Positions 28,004 to 37,023 of a stretch of 64,000 nucleotides of DNA are shown here, piece after piece; within the stretch, counting starts at the first letter, position 1; the number at the start of each line of letters is the position of its first letter. The translations under genes and the position numbers were made by a program. The DNA is from Pleionea mediterranea (lineage in GTDB: Bacteria > Pseudomonadota > Gammaproteobacteria > Enterobacterales > Kangiellaceae): assembly GCF_003148745.1 (NCBI RefSeq), contig NZ_QGGU01000003.1, positions 62,001 to 126,000 on the forward strand, written 5' to 3'. The notes below the pieces were generated by a model. It had not been told where the DNA came from and made no database searches. It was given only the letters and a program-made list of their open reading frames with translations.

Positions 28004-30070
28004 CTAATCTGTTTTAAACTCAAAAAGCTTTAAGTCGCCTTGCATCGCCCCATACTCACTAGAAACAACGCTTTGAAAGTCATCTGAGAAACTAAATCTT
28101 TTCCCACTAAAAACTGCATTTCTAATTATGATAGATTGAAACTTACCGTCTAAATCATACCGATAAATCCCACTCTCTTCCAATAAACCTCTTTCAATAT
28201 AAATAGCGTCACCATGCAATTGCCACCAAGGATAATCTTGTCTTGGCTCTTGAGTTATCACTGGCTCTGTTGAATTGAGCAGGATATTTTTTCGCCATAC
28301 TCCTTTATCATGATATTTTGTAAAAAATAACTGTTGATGATTATCATCAAACTTTCCGTAGAACCCACCTGAATAGGTTAGCCGTTGTAAATTGTCACCA
28401 TCTCTATCAATTGCCCAGATTTCCCAGTCACCACTTTTATTACTACCAAAGGTAATTAGGTTTTCGCTAGTACTAAACACTGGAAACATGAGCAATGATT
28501 CTGATTCAAAAATCATCCTAAATGTATTTTCCTCAAAATCGAATACCCATATTTGGTTTCTATCGAGCTCCCAAGCAATTAATTGTTTATTCTGAGCGGA
28601 CCAATCCAATGAGAAAAAACTATAATCATTCATAACGTCTGTCAATTGACGAATGATTTCGCCATTAGCCTTAGCAATCCAGATTTGTTGCTTGCCAGTA
28701 CGATCGGACACAAAAGCTATCTGTTTTTGGCCGGTGAGATAAATTGGTGCTCGATCTAAACTATCTGTATCTTCAAGCTTTCGATTTTTTCCTTCTTGGA
28801 CACTATATGTCATGAGGTCAGCTTGCAGCAGCTTTTCTACGACAACTACCTTCCCGGAATTCGTATCAGCAATCGCTTGATCTATATTATTGCCTACAAA
28901 AACTGACTTAGTGATTAATTTATCTAAATCCAGTGTAGATATCGAGTTTTTACTTGCGAGTAATAAGCTTCGTTCCTTTTCTAACCAAGAAACTGATTTC
29001 GTACCCCATACATTAAGGGGTATTTCTTCTAGGTTTTTGCTTTTGGGATCAAGAACAAATAGTTGTTGTTTGTAAGGACTTTTACGTAAAAACGCAACTT
29101 TTCCATTTTGTTTGTTAACATCAAAATAAGTGTCACCCCAACTTGAAGAGGCCGGAAATGTAATCGGAGTAGAAGTACCTACATTTAAATTTACTTTAAC
29201 AATCTGATTAGGCGCTTCAACCGCTGCTTCTTGTGCTATAAATATTGTAGAGTTTTCTGCCCCCCACTTAAAACTAACTGGAGGAAGCTTTGGATCGCAT
29301 TCATACAAAGTAGTAGGTATAAATTTCTTATCTTTAATATCATCAACAGAAAGTTGAAAGATTGCACAAGAATCATCAGATGACTTTATAAAACCAATAG
29401 ATTGTGAGTCAGGAGAGAATGCAGGAGAAAATAAATTAGAAGAATCTGAATCAACCTTCCAACTAACTTCATGGCTAATAGATTTTACGTAAAGGTCAGC
29501 ATATGCGGTTTCTGGTTTTTTAGACAGATACACCAAGTATTTACCGTCACTCGAAATATCAACATCGTACTCGTATCCTTTCTCGTGAGTCAGCTTAACA
29601 ACCGGGCTTAGTTTCTTTGATTGTCCGTCCCAAGCCATATTGTATTGGAATATAGTAAAAGCTATGGCAATAAGGAAAACTACTCCCATCAACCAAGTTA
29701 GCTTTTCACGATAAGCGAGAACAATTCCTAAATCCGTTCTTAAGTCTTTCGCAGCTATTTTTGTAACAGGTTGAAGTAAACGGTAGCCTTTCTTATGAAT
29801 AGTTTCAATTAACTGTGAATTCTTCGCATCATCACCTAGTATCTTTCTCAGTTGAGCAATTATTCTGTTTACCGAGGAATCACCAACAATTGCACCTCTC
29901 CAAGCTTCCTCAATCAGTTGCTCCCGTGATACAACTAATCCATCACTTTTTAACAAGACAGCGAGCACAGCCATCGCTTGAGGCTCTAGATTAACCAACT
30001 TTTGATTAGACCTTAGTTGATTACTTTCCGTACAAATCGACCACTTATTAAATTTGTAAACATGCGACAT
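28004..30070 (-). CDS. CadC-like membrane regulator: winged helix, one membrane helix, TolB-type propeller
   Basis: Residues about 5-95 form an OmpR/ToxR-type winged helix (LEPQAMAVLAVLLKSDGLVVSREQLIEEAWRG...SVNRIIAQLRKILGDD...IETIHKKGYRLLQPV). A membrane helix follows (LTWLMGVVFLIAIAFTIFQY). The remaining 500 residues are WD40/TolB-like repeats (YDVDISSDGKYLVYLSKK, SPAFSPDSQSIGFIKS, IAFVSDRTGKQQIWIAKANG, WEIWAIDRDGDNLQRLT), exported to the periplasm. Such proteins bind DNA while anchored in the membrane and sense periplasmic signals. ATG at 30070 (MSHVYKF) starts the domain properly, though no clear ribosome-binding site is seen; TTG at 30121 and ATG at 30103 are alternatives. It is divergent from a DUF4019-like gene, a likely target. 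Confidence 0.82.
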   Translation of the reverse strand: MSHVYKFNKWSICTESNQLRSNQKLVNLEPQAMAVLAVLLKSDGLVVSREQLIEEAWRGAIVGDSSVNRIIAQLRKILGDDAKNSQLIETIHKKGYRLLQPVTKIAAKDLRTDLGIVLAYREKLTWLMGVVFLIAIAFTIFQYNMAWDGQSKKLSPVVKLTHEKGYEYDVDISSDGKYLVYLSKKPETAYADLYVKSISHEVSWKVDSDSSNLFSPAFSPDSQSIGFIKSSDDSCAIFQLSVDDIKDKKFIPTTLYECDPKLPPVSFKWGAENSTIFIAQEAAVEAPNQIVKVNLNVGTSTPITFPASSSWGDTYFDVNKQNGKVAFLRKSPYKQQLFVLDPKSKNLEEIPLNVWGTKSVSWLEKERSLLLASKNSISTLDLDKLITKSVFVGNNIDQAIADTNSGKVVVVEKLLQADLMTYSVQEGKNRKLEDTDSLDRAPIYLTGQKQIAFVSDRTGKQQIWIAKANGEIIRQLTDVMNDYSFFSLDWSAQNKQLIAWELDRNQIWVFDFEENTFRMIFESESLLMFPVFSTSENLITFGSNKSGDWEIWAIDRDGDNLQRLTYSGGFYGKFDDNHQQLFFTKYHDKGVWRKNILLNSTEPVITQEPRQDYPWWQLHGDAIYIERGLLEESGIYRYDLDGKFQSIIIRNAVFSGKRFSFSDDFQSVVSSEYGAMQGDLKLFEFKTD

Positions 30071-30282
30071 ATATAAACTGATAATTGTTTTTATTAAGGC
30101 CATGATACCGAATATTGTCAATTATCACGAGCCTCATAACACTATCCGAACAAAATCCGAACATTATCGTAACGACTCCTTTTAGTAATTTGCTGAGAAT
30201 ATAACTTGCTGATATTTATGAGCTTTTAATTCTCATAACTATTTCAAACCCAAAAACGTAAATATAAACTGAAGGGGAAACC

Positions 30283-30738
30283 ATGAAAACATTAAGATAT
30301 TTGATAGTTACATTATTGCTCTCAAATTTACTAACCATTTCGGCAGTTCTAGCAGCTGTGCCAAACACAACTAAATCAGCTAATAAGGAAGCAAATGAAG
30401 TAGTACAAAAGTGGCTAAGTTCCTGGGATAACAAACAGTATGATAAAGGTAGAAAATATGTTTCAAAGAGTATGACTAAAGCGGTGTCATTCAATGATAT
30501 TAAATCAACTCTGACTCAACGCCGGGCAGTGCTGGGAAGTGTTGCAAGCCGAAAACTCGTCAAGGTAATTCCTCATAAGAAAATTTACAGTTTTCCTGAA
30601 GCGAATTACATAGCATTTATCTTTGAGTCTGAGTACTCAAATAACGAATCAGTAAGGGAACTAGTGCGTGTGATAAACGAAAACGGTCGATGGCTCATAT
30701 TTAGTGATTTAATGCTCAAAGAAGGCCAATATGATTAG
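30283..30738 (+). CDS. Secreted DUF4019-like protein
   Basis: The 151-residue protein has a signal peptide (LLLSNLLTISAVLAAV) and then a domain with the DUF4019 pattern: ANEVVQKWLSSWDNKQYDKGRKYVSKSMTKAVSFNDIKSTLTQRRAVLGSVASRKLVKV, followed by ANYIAFIFESEYSN...ELVRVINENGRWLIFSDLM. The fold is probably an NTF2-like cone; function is unknown. AAGGGGAA lies ahead of the ATG. It stands divergent from the CadC-like propeller regulator with 212 bases between the proposed starts. Confidence 0.7.
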   Translation: MKTLRYLIVTLLLSNLLTISAVLAAVPNTTKSANKEANEVVQKWLSSWDNKQYDKGRKYVSKSMTKAVSFNDIKSTLTQRRAVLGSVASRKLVKVIPHKKIYSFPEANYIAFIFESEYSNNESVRELVRVINENGRWLIFSDLMLKEGQYD

Positions 30739-30756
30739 ATAATTAAATTAAACATT

Positions 30757-30802
30757 AAGAAAGCAAAGCTCTAATACTGATTCTTTGCTTTCTTACTTTT
30801 TT
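30757..30802 (+). terminator. Intrinsic terminator
   Basis: AAGAAAGCAAAG (30757-30768) pairs with CTTTGCTTTCTT (30783-30794) in a perfect 12-base stem, followed after two bases by six T. It ends the DUF4019-like transcript. Confidence 0.8.
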
Positions 30803-31084
30803 GTGAACGTCCGCTTTCGAGTGGCACTTTATGAAATATGCGATTAGCGACCGGCTGCAATGTGATGTTTTGGGACTTTTACTCCCCCTAAAACATCTCT
30901 TTACTTGTGATCTTAAGTATTAAACTCACCGGCTATCCTATAAAGTTTTCCTTTCAGATCAAAAATCTCCATTTGATATATTCAGTTTTCCTCGAAAATA
31001 GGCTATAATCTAACCGTTTTATCAGTCAATCTAATCAGTACCATTAATTTAGTACCTCAAGAAAAGTCAAAGTAATCAGTCAAC
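30803..31084. other. Intergenic region with a likely -10 element
   Basis: No gene is seen. GGCTATAAT at 31001-31009 carries a perfect TATAAT about 75 bases ahead of the small gene at 31085; the -35 region is weak. Nothing else is recognisable. Confidence 0.35.
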
Positions 31085-31357
31085 ATGCCAGCTCATATTG
31101 TTAAAGTCGTTCCAGCTCGTCTGGATAAAGATTGTATGGAAGTTACCCTGCGTCTATTACCGGGTAAAATTGGCCAGTGGATAGGTCGTAAAGAAAAAAC
31201 CATTACCTATAAAGGTCAGGGTAACGATTGGTATCGCTATCCCTGTTACACCCCTGCTTCGGGCAAAATGGCGAAGTTTTTAAAATCGATATACCGAGGA
31301 TGGGAATATCGGCACATCCAGTACCGATTTAAACAGAGTGTCCGTAAAGCGGGCTAA
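31085..31357 (+). CDS. Small basic protein, unknown
   Basis: The gene encodes 90 residues rich in Lys, Arg and aromatic residues, for example GKIGQWIGRKEKTITYKGQGNDWYRYPCYTP and IYRGWEYRHIQYRFKQ. It has no signal peptide, membrane helix or family I recognise. The coding pattern looks genuine: a consistent amino-acid composition, a TATAAT upstream and free space on both sides. A nucleic-acid or ribosome-linked role is possible from the charge but not shown. Confidence 0.55.
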   Translation: MPAHIVKVVPARLDKDCMEVTLRLLPGKIGQWIGRKEKTITYKGQGNDWYRYPCYTPASGKMAKFLKSIYRGWEYRHIQYRFKQSVRKAG

Positions 31358-31559
31358 AGTTTTCTAGTCCTGTTTTATAACTTAACTTTCTCTAAGCTAA
31401 CTTTATTTTAATTCTTCCGAACTGATTTCTCTGCGCAACTCTTTTGATCAGGGCGTGATGGACTTTGCCTGGTATTAAAAATACTGAATTGTTTTGCTCT
31501 CTATAAAGAGACGTTAAGTACCTATGAAAAACGACTCTCTACAAAAAGACATTGGCTCA

Positions 31560-32477
31560 CTAGAAAGACGCTTGCTGCAATTGCTCTTTCGTTAACAGAA
31601 AGACGCCGTCACCACCGCGTTCAAACTCCAGCCATTGAAACTCAACGTCCGGATAGGCTTCTTGCAGTGCAGGCCAACTGTTGCCGACCTCAACCACCAG
31701 AACCCCCTGCTCCGATAAATAATCGTTCGCCTGTCGCAGAATCTTTCGGGTCAAGTCCAGACCATCAATCCCACTGCTTAACCCCAGTTCAGGCTCTTTA
31801 CGAAACTCTTCCGGGATATCCGCCATATCTTCTGCATCTACATACGGCGGATTGGATACAATAATGTCAAACGGCTGCTGAGGAATACTGTCAAAACAAT
31901 CGCTCTGTAATAATCCCATTTGTTCCTGCAATCCATGTTGCTCAATATTAAATTCGGCAACTTCAAGGGCATCGGTTGAAATATCACTGGCTGCCACAAA
32001 GGCCTCTTCAAAATAGGTTGCGCAAGCAATGGCAATACAGCCGCTGCCCGTGCATAAATCCAGAATCGAATGTACCTGAGCAGGATCAATAAACGGCGCA
32101 AACTGATTTTCGATCAGTTCGGCAATGGGCGAACGGGGAACCAATACTCGCTCATCCACATAAAAGGGTAACTGACAAAAATAGGCCTGATTGGTCAAAT
32201 ACGCCAGAGGGATTCTATCGTTGATCCTTGCTTGTAAGCGTTCCGTAATCAGCTGTTTTTCAACCTCCGTCAGACGGGCATGATAGAGTTGATCGGGCAA
32301 ATCAAACGGTAAATGCAAAGATTGCAGCACCAGCGCCACTGACTCATCCCAGGGATTATCGGTACCATGGCCTAAGAATACATCGGACTGCTGCAATTGG
32401 CTGGTGCACCAGCGAAGCCAGTCCGTAATAGTCTGTAACTGGGATCTGGCGTCGGCACAGGTTGTATTCTCTAACAT
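31560..32477 (-). CDS. prmB: Ribosomal protein L3 glutamine methyltransferase
   Basis: This 305-residue SAM-dependent methyltransferase has the helical N-terminal domain of the HemK/PrmB family, then [11 protein letters not shown], the SAM loop [28 protein letters not shown], and the substrate motif [14 protein letters not shown]. The NPPY motif marks glutamine N5-methyltransferases; VDAEDM and the LVPRSP block are typical of PrmB, which methylates ribosomal protein L3, and less so of PrmC for release factors. Its ATG overlaps the plsC stop by one base (TAATG), so the genes are coupled. Confidence 0.88.
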   Translation of the reverse strand: MLENTTCADARSQLQTITDWLRWCTSQLQQSDVFLGHGTDNPWDESVALVLQSLHLPFDLPDQLYHARLTEVEKQLITERLQARINDRIPLAYLTNQAYFCQLPFYVDERVLVPRSPIAELIENQFAPFIDPAQVHSILDLCTGSGCIAIACATYFEEAFVAASDISTDALEVAEFNIEQHGLQEQMGLLQSDCFDSIPQQPFDIIVSNPPYVDAEDMADIPEEFRKEPELGLSSGIDGLDLTRKILRQANDYLSEQGVLVVEVGNSWPALQEAYPDVEFQWLEFERGGDGVFLLTKEQLQQASF

Positions 32478-33358
32478 TATTTAATGTCCTGTTTCATGTC
32501 GCTGTTTAGAGAGCCGTCATGACTTGCGGCAATTGAGTCAGGCTTTTTCTCATTGGTAATGTTCTGAGGCAAATCACTCACAATTTCAGGCTCCAGTAGT
32601 GATTGCATCTGATCTCGAACAGCATCCGATAAGGCTTTTCGGGACTCAATAGTATACTCGCTGGCATCAATCGCATTACCAACTCGAAACTCAATGGTCT
32701 GGTTAAAATTCATCCGAAAACGTTTGGCTGGCAATACCCGATGAATGTCCTTAATGGCAACCGGAATGATCAAAGCCTGGGTTTGTATCGCCAGATGCAT
32801 GCCGCCTTTTTTAAAGGGTAATAGTTGACCATCCGCAGAACGGGTTCCTTCGGGAGCAACCCAGAGCATGATGCCATCTTCCATTTTTGCTTTAGCCAGT
32901 AACAAATCCTGCCGGGCCTGTTCTTTATTTTGCCGGTTAATTGAAATAAATTCGCTTAATCGCATTGCCCGACCAAATAGCGGGATTTGAAATAACTCTT
33001 TTTTCGCCAGCATCCGCAAACTACCAGGGATCGCAAGAAAACTGACCGGAATATCATAGGCACTGGAATGACTGCACATAACGATGCAGGGGCGGCTTTC
33101 ATCACGCTCAAAGTTGCCTTTAACCACCACCTTCAGGTTGATAAGGGAAATCAGTCGGCTCGACCACTGACGGATCACCCGATCGATGGTCGGTCTGGGG
33201 TTTGATGAGCTCATCACAACAACAATGGCTTTAAAACTGTAATAAAACGTAATTGCCCATGAACTAATTGTAATCAGTAAGGTTCGAATCAACCCGGCCC
33301 GTTGGCCTCGGCTTTTGCTCAAAGAAAGGTTTGAATGTTCCAAAGTGGTGGATCTCAA
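32477..33358 (-). CDS. plsC: 1-acyl-sn-glycerol-3-phosphate acyltransferase
   Basis: This 293-residue membrane-bound acyltransferase has an N-terminal helix ([27 protein letters not shown]) and the acyltransferase blocks: [10 protein letters not shown], an HX4D motif, [22 protein letters not shown], and [25 protein letters not shown]. It should acylate lysophosphatidate to phosphatidate. After the domain there is a polar tail of about 50 residues ([22 protein letters not shown]) longer than in E. coli PlsC (245 residues). It is coupled with prmB. Close relatives acylate other lysolipids, so the exact substrate is less certain. Confidence 0.82.
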   Translation of the reverse strand: MRSTTLEHSNLSLSKSRGQRAGLIRTLLITISSWAITFYYSFKAIVVVMSSSNPRPTIDRVIRQWSSRLISLINLKVVVKGNFERDESRPCIVMCSHSSAYDIPVSFLAIPGSLRMLAKKELFQIPLFGRAMRLSEFISINRQNKEQARQDLLLAKAKMEDGIMLWVAPEGTRSADGQLLPFKKGGMHLAIQTQALIIPVAIKDIHRVLPAKRFRMNFNQTIEFRVGNAIDASEYTIESRKALSDAVRDQMQSLLEPEIVSDLPQNITNEKKPDSIAASHDGSLNSDMKQDIK

Positions 33359-33433
33359 CTCACAAATAAGGTCGCGATTTTACAATCAATCCAGTTAGAT
33401 TGCCACGCGACAAATAGCTCAAACACCAAGGTG

Positions 33434-33889
33434 CTAATGATCAGGCGAATAAATGGCTGCCAGTTGCCAATCCCCGTCATCCGCTTTAATGCATTTGACG
33501 ATTTGAGCTGTTTGATAACCAGCCACTCTTTCATCGCCGGTTAATTGCTTGGTTAATCGCCCGACCAGTGGCATATGGCTCACTAACATTAACTGTTTCG
33601 ACTCAGTCGCGTTAATCAGTTCAACTAACATATCTGGGTCACTGTCGGGCGTTAATAATGGCTCTTCTATGGCGTGGATCGGCTTTTGCTGTAAATGCTC
33701 AGTCAATTGTTCACAGGTCTGTTGAGCGCGAACAAATGGGCTGAACCAGATATCAAGCGGAAACTCCAAATCAAGCTTTTTCGCCACTGAAGCAACCTGC
33801 TCAGTGCCAGACTGACTTAATTGACGTTCTCTATCACTTGGTGCATCCCATTCAGCATTACCATGACGCATGATCCACAGGCTTCTCAT
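33434..33889 (-). CDS. sixA: Phosphohistidine phosphatase SixA
   Basis: The 151-residue protein belongs to the histidine-phosphatase clade: LWIMRHGNAEWDAPSDRERQLSQSG with the RHG motif near residues 8-10, SPFVRAQQTCEQL and MLVSHMPLVGRL with the second catalytic His. Length fits SixA (161 residues in E. coli), which removes phosphate from histidine-containing phosphotransfer proteins such as NPr or ArcB. It starts one base after the stop of the adenosine kinase gene, so the two probably form an operon. Confidence 0.82.
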   Translation of the reverse strand: MRSLWIMRHGNAEWDAPSDRERQLSQSGTEQVASVAKKLDLEFPLDIWFSPFVRAQQTCEQLTEHLQQKPIHAIEEPLLTPDSDPDMLVELINATESKQLMLVSHMPLVGRLTKQLTGDERVAGYQTAQIVKCIKADDGDWQLAAIYSPDH

Positions 33890-33890
33890 A

Positions 33891-34889
33891 TTAGAGCTCC
33901 TTTAAAAAGTCTCTGACTAATATTTGCCCTTCGGTTGATAAACGAGGACCGAATTCCTTAACCAGCCGCGCAGAAGCAAAGCTGGCTAATTGACCGGCTT
34001 TTTCAAAACTTAAGCCGTGGGTAATTCCAAATAAAAAGGCTCCGGCAAACAAATCACCCGCACCATTGGTGTCAACGGCATCAACCTTATGGGCGGCAAC
34101 TTCTATTTTGCTCTCACCATCCCAGATAACAGCCCCTTTGGCGCCATTGGTTATTGCAAATGTTTTTGCGTGATTTTTAAGCGCTTCGAAGGCATCTTCC
34201 AGAGATTCTTGTTCGGTGAACATTAAAGCTTCATCGTGATTACAGAACAAAAGATCGATATTGTCACCCAACATTTCTTTTAAGCCATGATGAAAGAACT
34301 TCACCATATTGGGATCGGACAAGGATAAGGCAGTTTTGACCTGATTATTTTCGGCAAACTGACGAGTGGCAATGGCTGCCTCTCTGGCCGAATCCGTGCT
34401 GACAAGATAACCTTCTATGTACAACCATTCCGAGTCGGCTAATGCCTGTTCATCAACCTGTTGATAACCCAGTTCGCCGGTTATGCCTAAGTGCGTATTC
34501 ATGGTTCTGTCTGCATCAGGTGTCACCATTACCAGACATTTACCCGTAACGCCTGATTCCAGCGTCATATTATTCAAATTTGAAACCACACCTTCCTGCT
34601 CAAGATCCTGAGCATAAAACCGGCCGGTTTCATCATCAGCAATTTTGCAACTGTAATAACAATGCGCACCCAGTTTTGCAGCACCAATGACTGTATTAGC
34701 CGCCGAGCCACCACAGGCACGGTTATGGTGCTGACCGGGCAAAGCATCGAGCAAATAAGCCTGACGTTGTTCATCCACAAGTGTCATGACACCCTTTTCT
34801 ATCGCCAGATTTTGCAGCTCTTCATCGGTAACTTCTATTTCAATATCAACCAATGCGTTGCCAATACCATAAATGTGATATTTCTTCAT
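33891..34889 (-). CDS. PfkB family sugar kinase, probable adenosine kinase
   Basis: This 332-residue PfkB-family kinase starts MKKYHIYGIGNALVDIEIEV and carries the family signatures: ACGGSAANTVIGAAKLGA near residue 60 and DTNGAGDLFAGAFLFG near 272, with the catalytic Asp. The GNALVD opening and the AITNGAKGAVIW strand are typical of the gammaproteobacterial group annotated as adenosine kinase. It would turn adenosine and ATP into AMP and ADP. Other nucleoside or sugar substrates cannot be excluded. It precedes sixA on the same strand. Confidence 0.8.
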   Translation of the reverse strand: MKKYHIYGIGNALVDIEIEVTDEELQNLAIEKGVMTLVDEQRQAYLLDALPGQHHNRACGGSAANTVIGAAKLGAHCYYSCKIADDETGRFYAQDLEQEGVVSNLNNMTLESGVTGKCLVMVTPDADRTMNTHLGITGELGYQQVDEQALADSEWLYIEGYLVSTDSAREAAIATRQFAENNQVKTALSLSDPNMVKFFHHGLKEMLGDNIDLLFCNHDEALMFTEQESLEDAFEALKNHAKTFAITNGAKGAVIWDGESKIEVAAHKVDAVDTNGAGDLFAGAFLFGITHGLSFEKAGQLASFASARLVKEFGPRLSTEGQILVRDFLKEL

Positions 34890-34987
34890 GCTTATGTGCC
34901 TTGTTATTCCGCCAATGTGTTAAAATCTGGCCTATATTTTTAAAACTTAACGCGCATTAAACAGGCTGAGCCTAATAATTTCAAGCT

Positions 34988-35839
34988 ATGACGACTTTAT
35001 TTGTTGAACAACTGACCGTAATTGATTTTTCATACTTTGATCCTGATCGAGGAATTGTTGGTGAAAGCTGGATACTCGATGTCGAACTGGATGGCTCTCT
35101 TGATGATAATGGAATGGTATTTGACTTTACCCATGTAAAAAAACAAATCAAACAGTATGTTGATCAACTGATCGATCATAAGTTTGTTGTTGCCAATCAT
35201 TATAAAAACCTTAAAACACAACTGGAATCGGATCAGTTAACCTTGGAGTTACACACCAACAACAAGGATTATTATTGTCACAAATCACCTGTACAAGCCG
35301 TCACCTTTGTACCGGCCGAAACTATTTCAATCGAAACGGTATTACCCTTTTTACAAGACAGCATTAAATCCATTTTACCCGCCAATGTTCACGACCTTAG
35401 AATTCGTTTAAAAGAAGAGTCTATCGAAGGCGCTTTTTATCATTACTCTCATGGACTTAAAAAACATTTTGGCGATTGCCAACGGATCGCTCATGGTCAT
35501 CGTTCAAAAATTATTGTTCATCGTAATAATAAACGTGATGAAAGTCTCGAGCAAAAAATAGCCGAAGAGTGGCGAGATATTTATCTTATTACCGAAGGTG
35601 ATATAACCTCACGGCAAAATCTAAATGAAAAGCCCTATGTAACCTTAGGCTATTTAGCCAATCAGGGAAGCTTTGAGTTAACATTACCAGAAGACGTTTG
35701 TGATACGCTGGAAACAGATTCAACCGTCGAACTTATTGCTGAGCATCTCGCCCAAAAGCTCAAACAGGAAAATCCAACGGATACCTTTTCTGTTCGAGCA
35801 TTTGAAGGTGTTAAAAAAGGCGCTATTGCAAAAGCCTAG
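34988..35839 (+). CDS. Double T-fold 6-carboxytetrahydropterin synthase-like protein
   Basis: The 283-residue protein is about twice the length of QueD and reads as two T-fold units. The N-terminal unit (1-150) aligns with QueD through MVFDFTHVKK, the DH pair (LIDHKF), SIETVLPFL and RLKEESIEGAFYHYSHG, but has GESWI where QueD has its zinc motif HGHSY. The C-terminal unit carries the zinc set, HYSHGLKKHFGDCQRIAHGH with Cys and His, plus TVELIAEHLAQKL and FEGVKKGAI, but lacks the DF and DH motifs. One complete site may thus be built from two complementary halves. It is probably a pterin enzyme related to queuosine or pterin synthesis; no other queuosine gene is near. Its stop TAG is formed by the end of a MITE-like element. 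Confidence 0.75.
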   Translation: MTTLFVEQLTVIDFSYFDPDRGIVGESWILDVELDGSLDDNGMVFDFTHVKKQIKQYVDQLIDHKFVVANHYKNLKTQLESDQLTLELHTNNKDYYCHKSPVQAVTFVPAETISIETVLPFLQDSIKSILPANVHDLRIRLKEESIEGAFYHYSHGLKKHFGDCQRIAHGHRSKIIVHRNNKRDESLEQKIAEEWRDIYLITEGDITSRQNLNEKPYVTLGYLANQGSFELTLPEDVCDTLETDSTVELIAEHLAQKLKQENPTDTFSVRAFEGVKKGAIAKA

Positions 35840-36151
35840 AGCGTGTTTATCTTTCATTATTTGAGATGCAGGTGGTTATTTTATGGCACAACAAGGTAGA
35901 GGGAGTGGTGAATAGTTATTCTCCACTTTGTCTCCTGAGTCGTTCTACCTCCTACGTCCTGTAATCGTATTTGAATGACCGATAACGCAGTTGTGCCATA
36001 AAATAACCCCTGCCCGAAGGGTTGAGGCTAAAATTAAGCCACTCTTTGTTGAGAATTTCTTATTTAGAATAACTAAACCTTAAAATTCACGCCTCGATTG
36101 GCTTAATTTTAACTCTCAACATCTCAAAGAATGAAAGATAAACACGCTCTA
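35837..36151. mobile_element. 315-bp palindromic MITE-like element between convergent genes
   Basis: The ends 35837-35868 and 36120-36151 are inverted repeats of 32 bases with a single mismatch, beginning TAGAGCGTGTTTATC. Two inner inverted pairs follow: 35868-35892 with 35990-36013, and 36021-36040 with 36100-36120, so a transcript or single strand would fold into a three-way junction. There is no coding capacity. A TA flanks both ends, as in elements mobilised by IS630/Tc1-type transposases. The left end supplies the stop codon of the QueD-like gene and the right end that of xthA. A solo end occurs at 8753. Confidence 0.8.
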
Positions 36152-36955
36152 AATATCAAACTCACTCCAAATTGGACAATGATCAGATGGTTTTTCCATT
36201 GCCCGAATATCATAATCTATTTCGGAAGCTATACATTTATCGTACAAGCCTTTGGTCGCAACAATTAAATCAATTCTTAACCCTCGTCTTGGATCATCAT
36301 CAAATCCTCGGCTACGATAATCAAACCAGCTATAACGATCGGAAACATCAGCATGATGTTTTCGGAAAGTGTCATAAAAACCCTTCGACAATAAAGAGTT
36401 CAGCCACTCTCTTTCTTCAGGTAAAAAGCTGCACTTTCCGGTTCTTAACCAACGCTTTCGATTGGCATCACCAATACCTATGTCAATATCCTGATGCGAA
36501 ATATTGAAATCACCAAGTATTACAAATTCATCGCAATCAAGTTCACCCACCATGGCATTCAAATCTTTATAATACTTTTCCTTCGCTGGAAACTTTGTTT
36601 CATGGGCTCGATTTTCACCTTGTGGGAAATACCCATTAAACACGCCAATGGTTTTTCCATTGACCTCATAAAAAGTAGTAATAGCGCGACGTTGAGCATC
36701 AGTCCCGTCGGCTTTAAACCCTTTAAGGACATTAACCGGTTTTTGTCGAGAAAAAGTTGCCACACCGTAATGACCTTTCTGACCATGAAAATCCACGTGA
36801 TAACCAAGGTTTGAAACTGCATCAAGTGGAAAATCCTCATCGGATACTTTGGTTTCCTGTAAACAAATAACATCCGGATCGAGTCGTTCTATAACGGCTT
36901 CAAGCTGGTGAATACGTGCTCTTAAACTGTTTATATTAAAAGATACCAGTTTCAA
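36149..36955 (-). CDS. xthA: Exodeoxyribonuclease III
   Basis: The 268-residue protein is a complete member of the exonuclease III/AP endonuclease family: MKLVSFNINSLRARIHQLEAVIERLDPDVICLQETKV with the metal-binding Asn and Glu, GHYGVATFSR, VILGDFNISHQDIDIG, YSWFDYRSRGF, GLRIDLIVAT and the terminal SDHCPIWSEF with the catalytic Asp-His. It cuts at abasic sites and degrades DNA 3' to 5' in base-excision repair. Size equals E. coli XthA (268). The stop TAG lies inside the right end of the MITE-like element, but the protein is not truncated. Confidence 0.93.
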   Translation of the reverse strand: MKLVSFNINSLRARIHQLEAVIERLDPDVICLQETKVSDEDFPLDAVSNLGYHVDFHGQKGHYGVATFSRQKPVNVLKGFKADGTDAQRRAITTFYEVNGKTIGVFNGYFPQGENRAHETKFPAKEKYYKDLNAMVGELDCDEFVILGDFNISHQDIDIGIGDANRKRWLRTGKCSFLPEEREWLNSLLSKGFYDTFRKHHADVSDRYSWFDYRSRGFDDDPRRGLRIDLIVATKGLYDKCIASEIDYDIRAMEKPSDHCPIWSEFDI

Positions 36956-37023
36956 AATTGTTCCTCTTCTTTCTCTGTATAAATACTTAATTGATAGTCA
37001 AGTTAATTAAAGCCATTTTTTAA

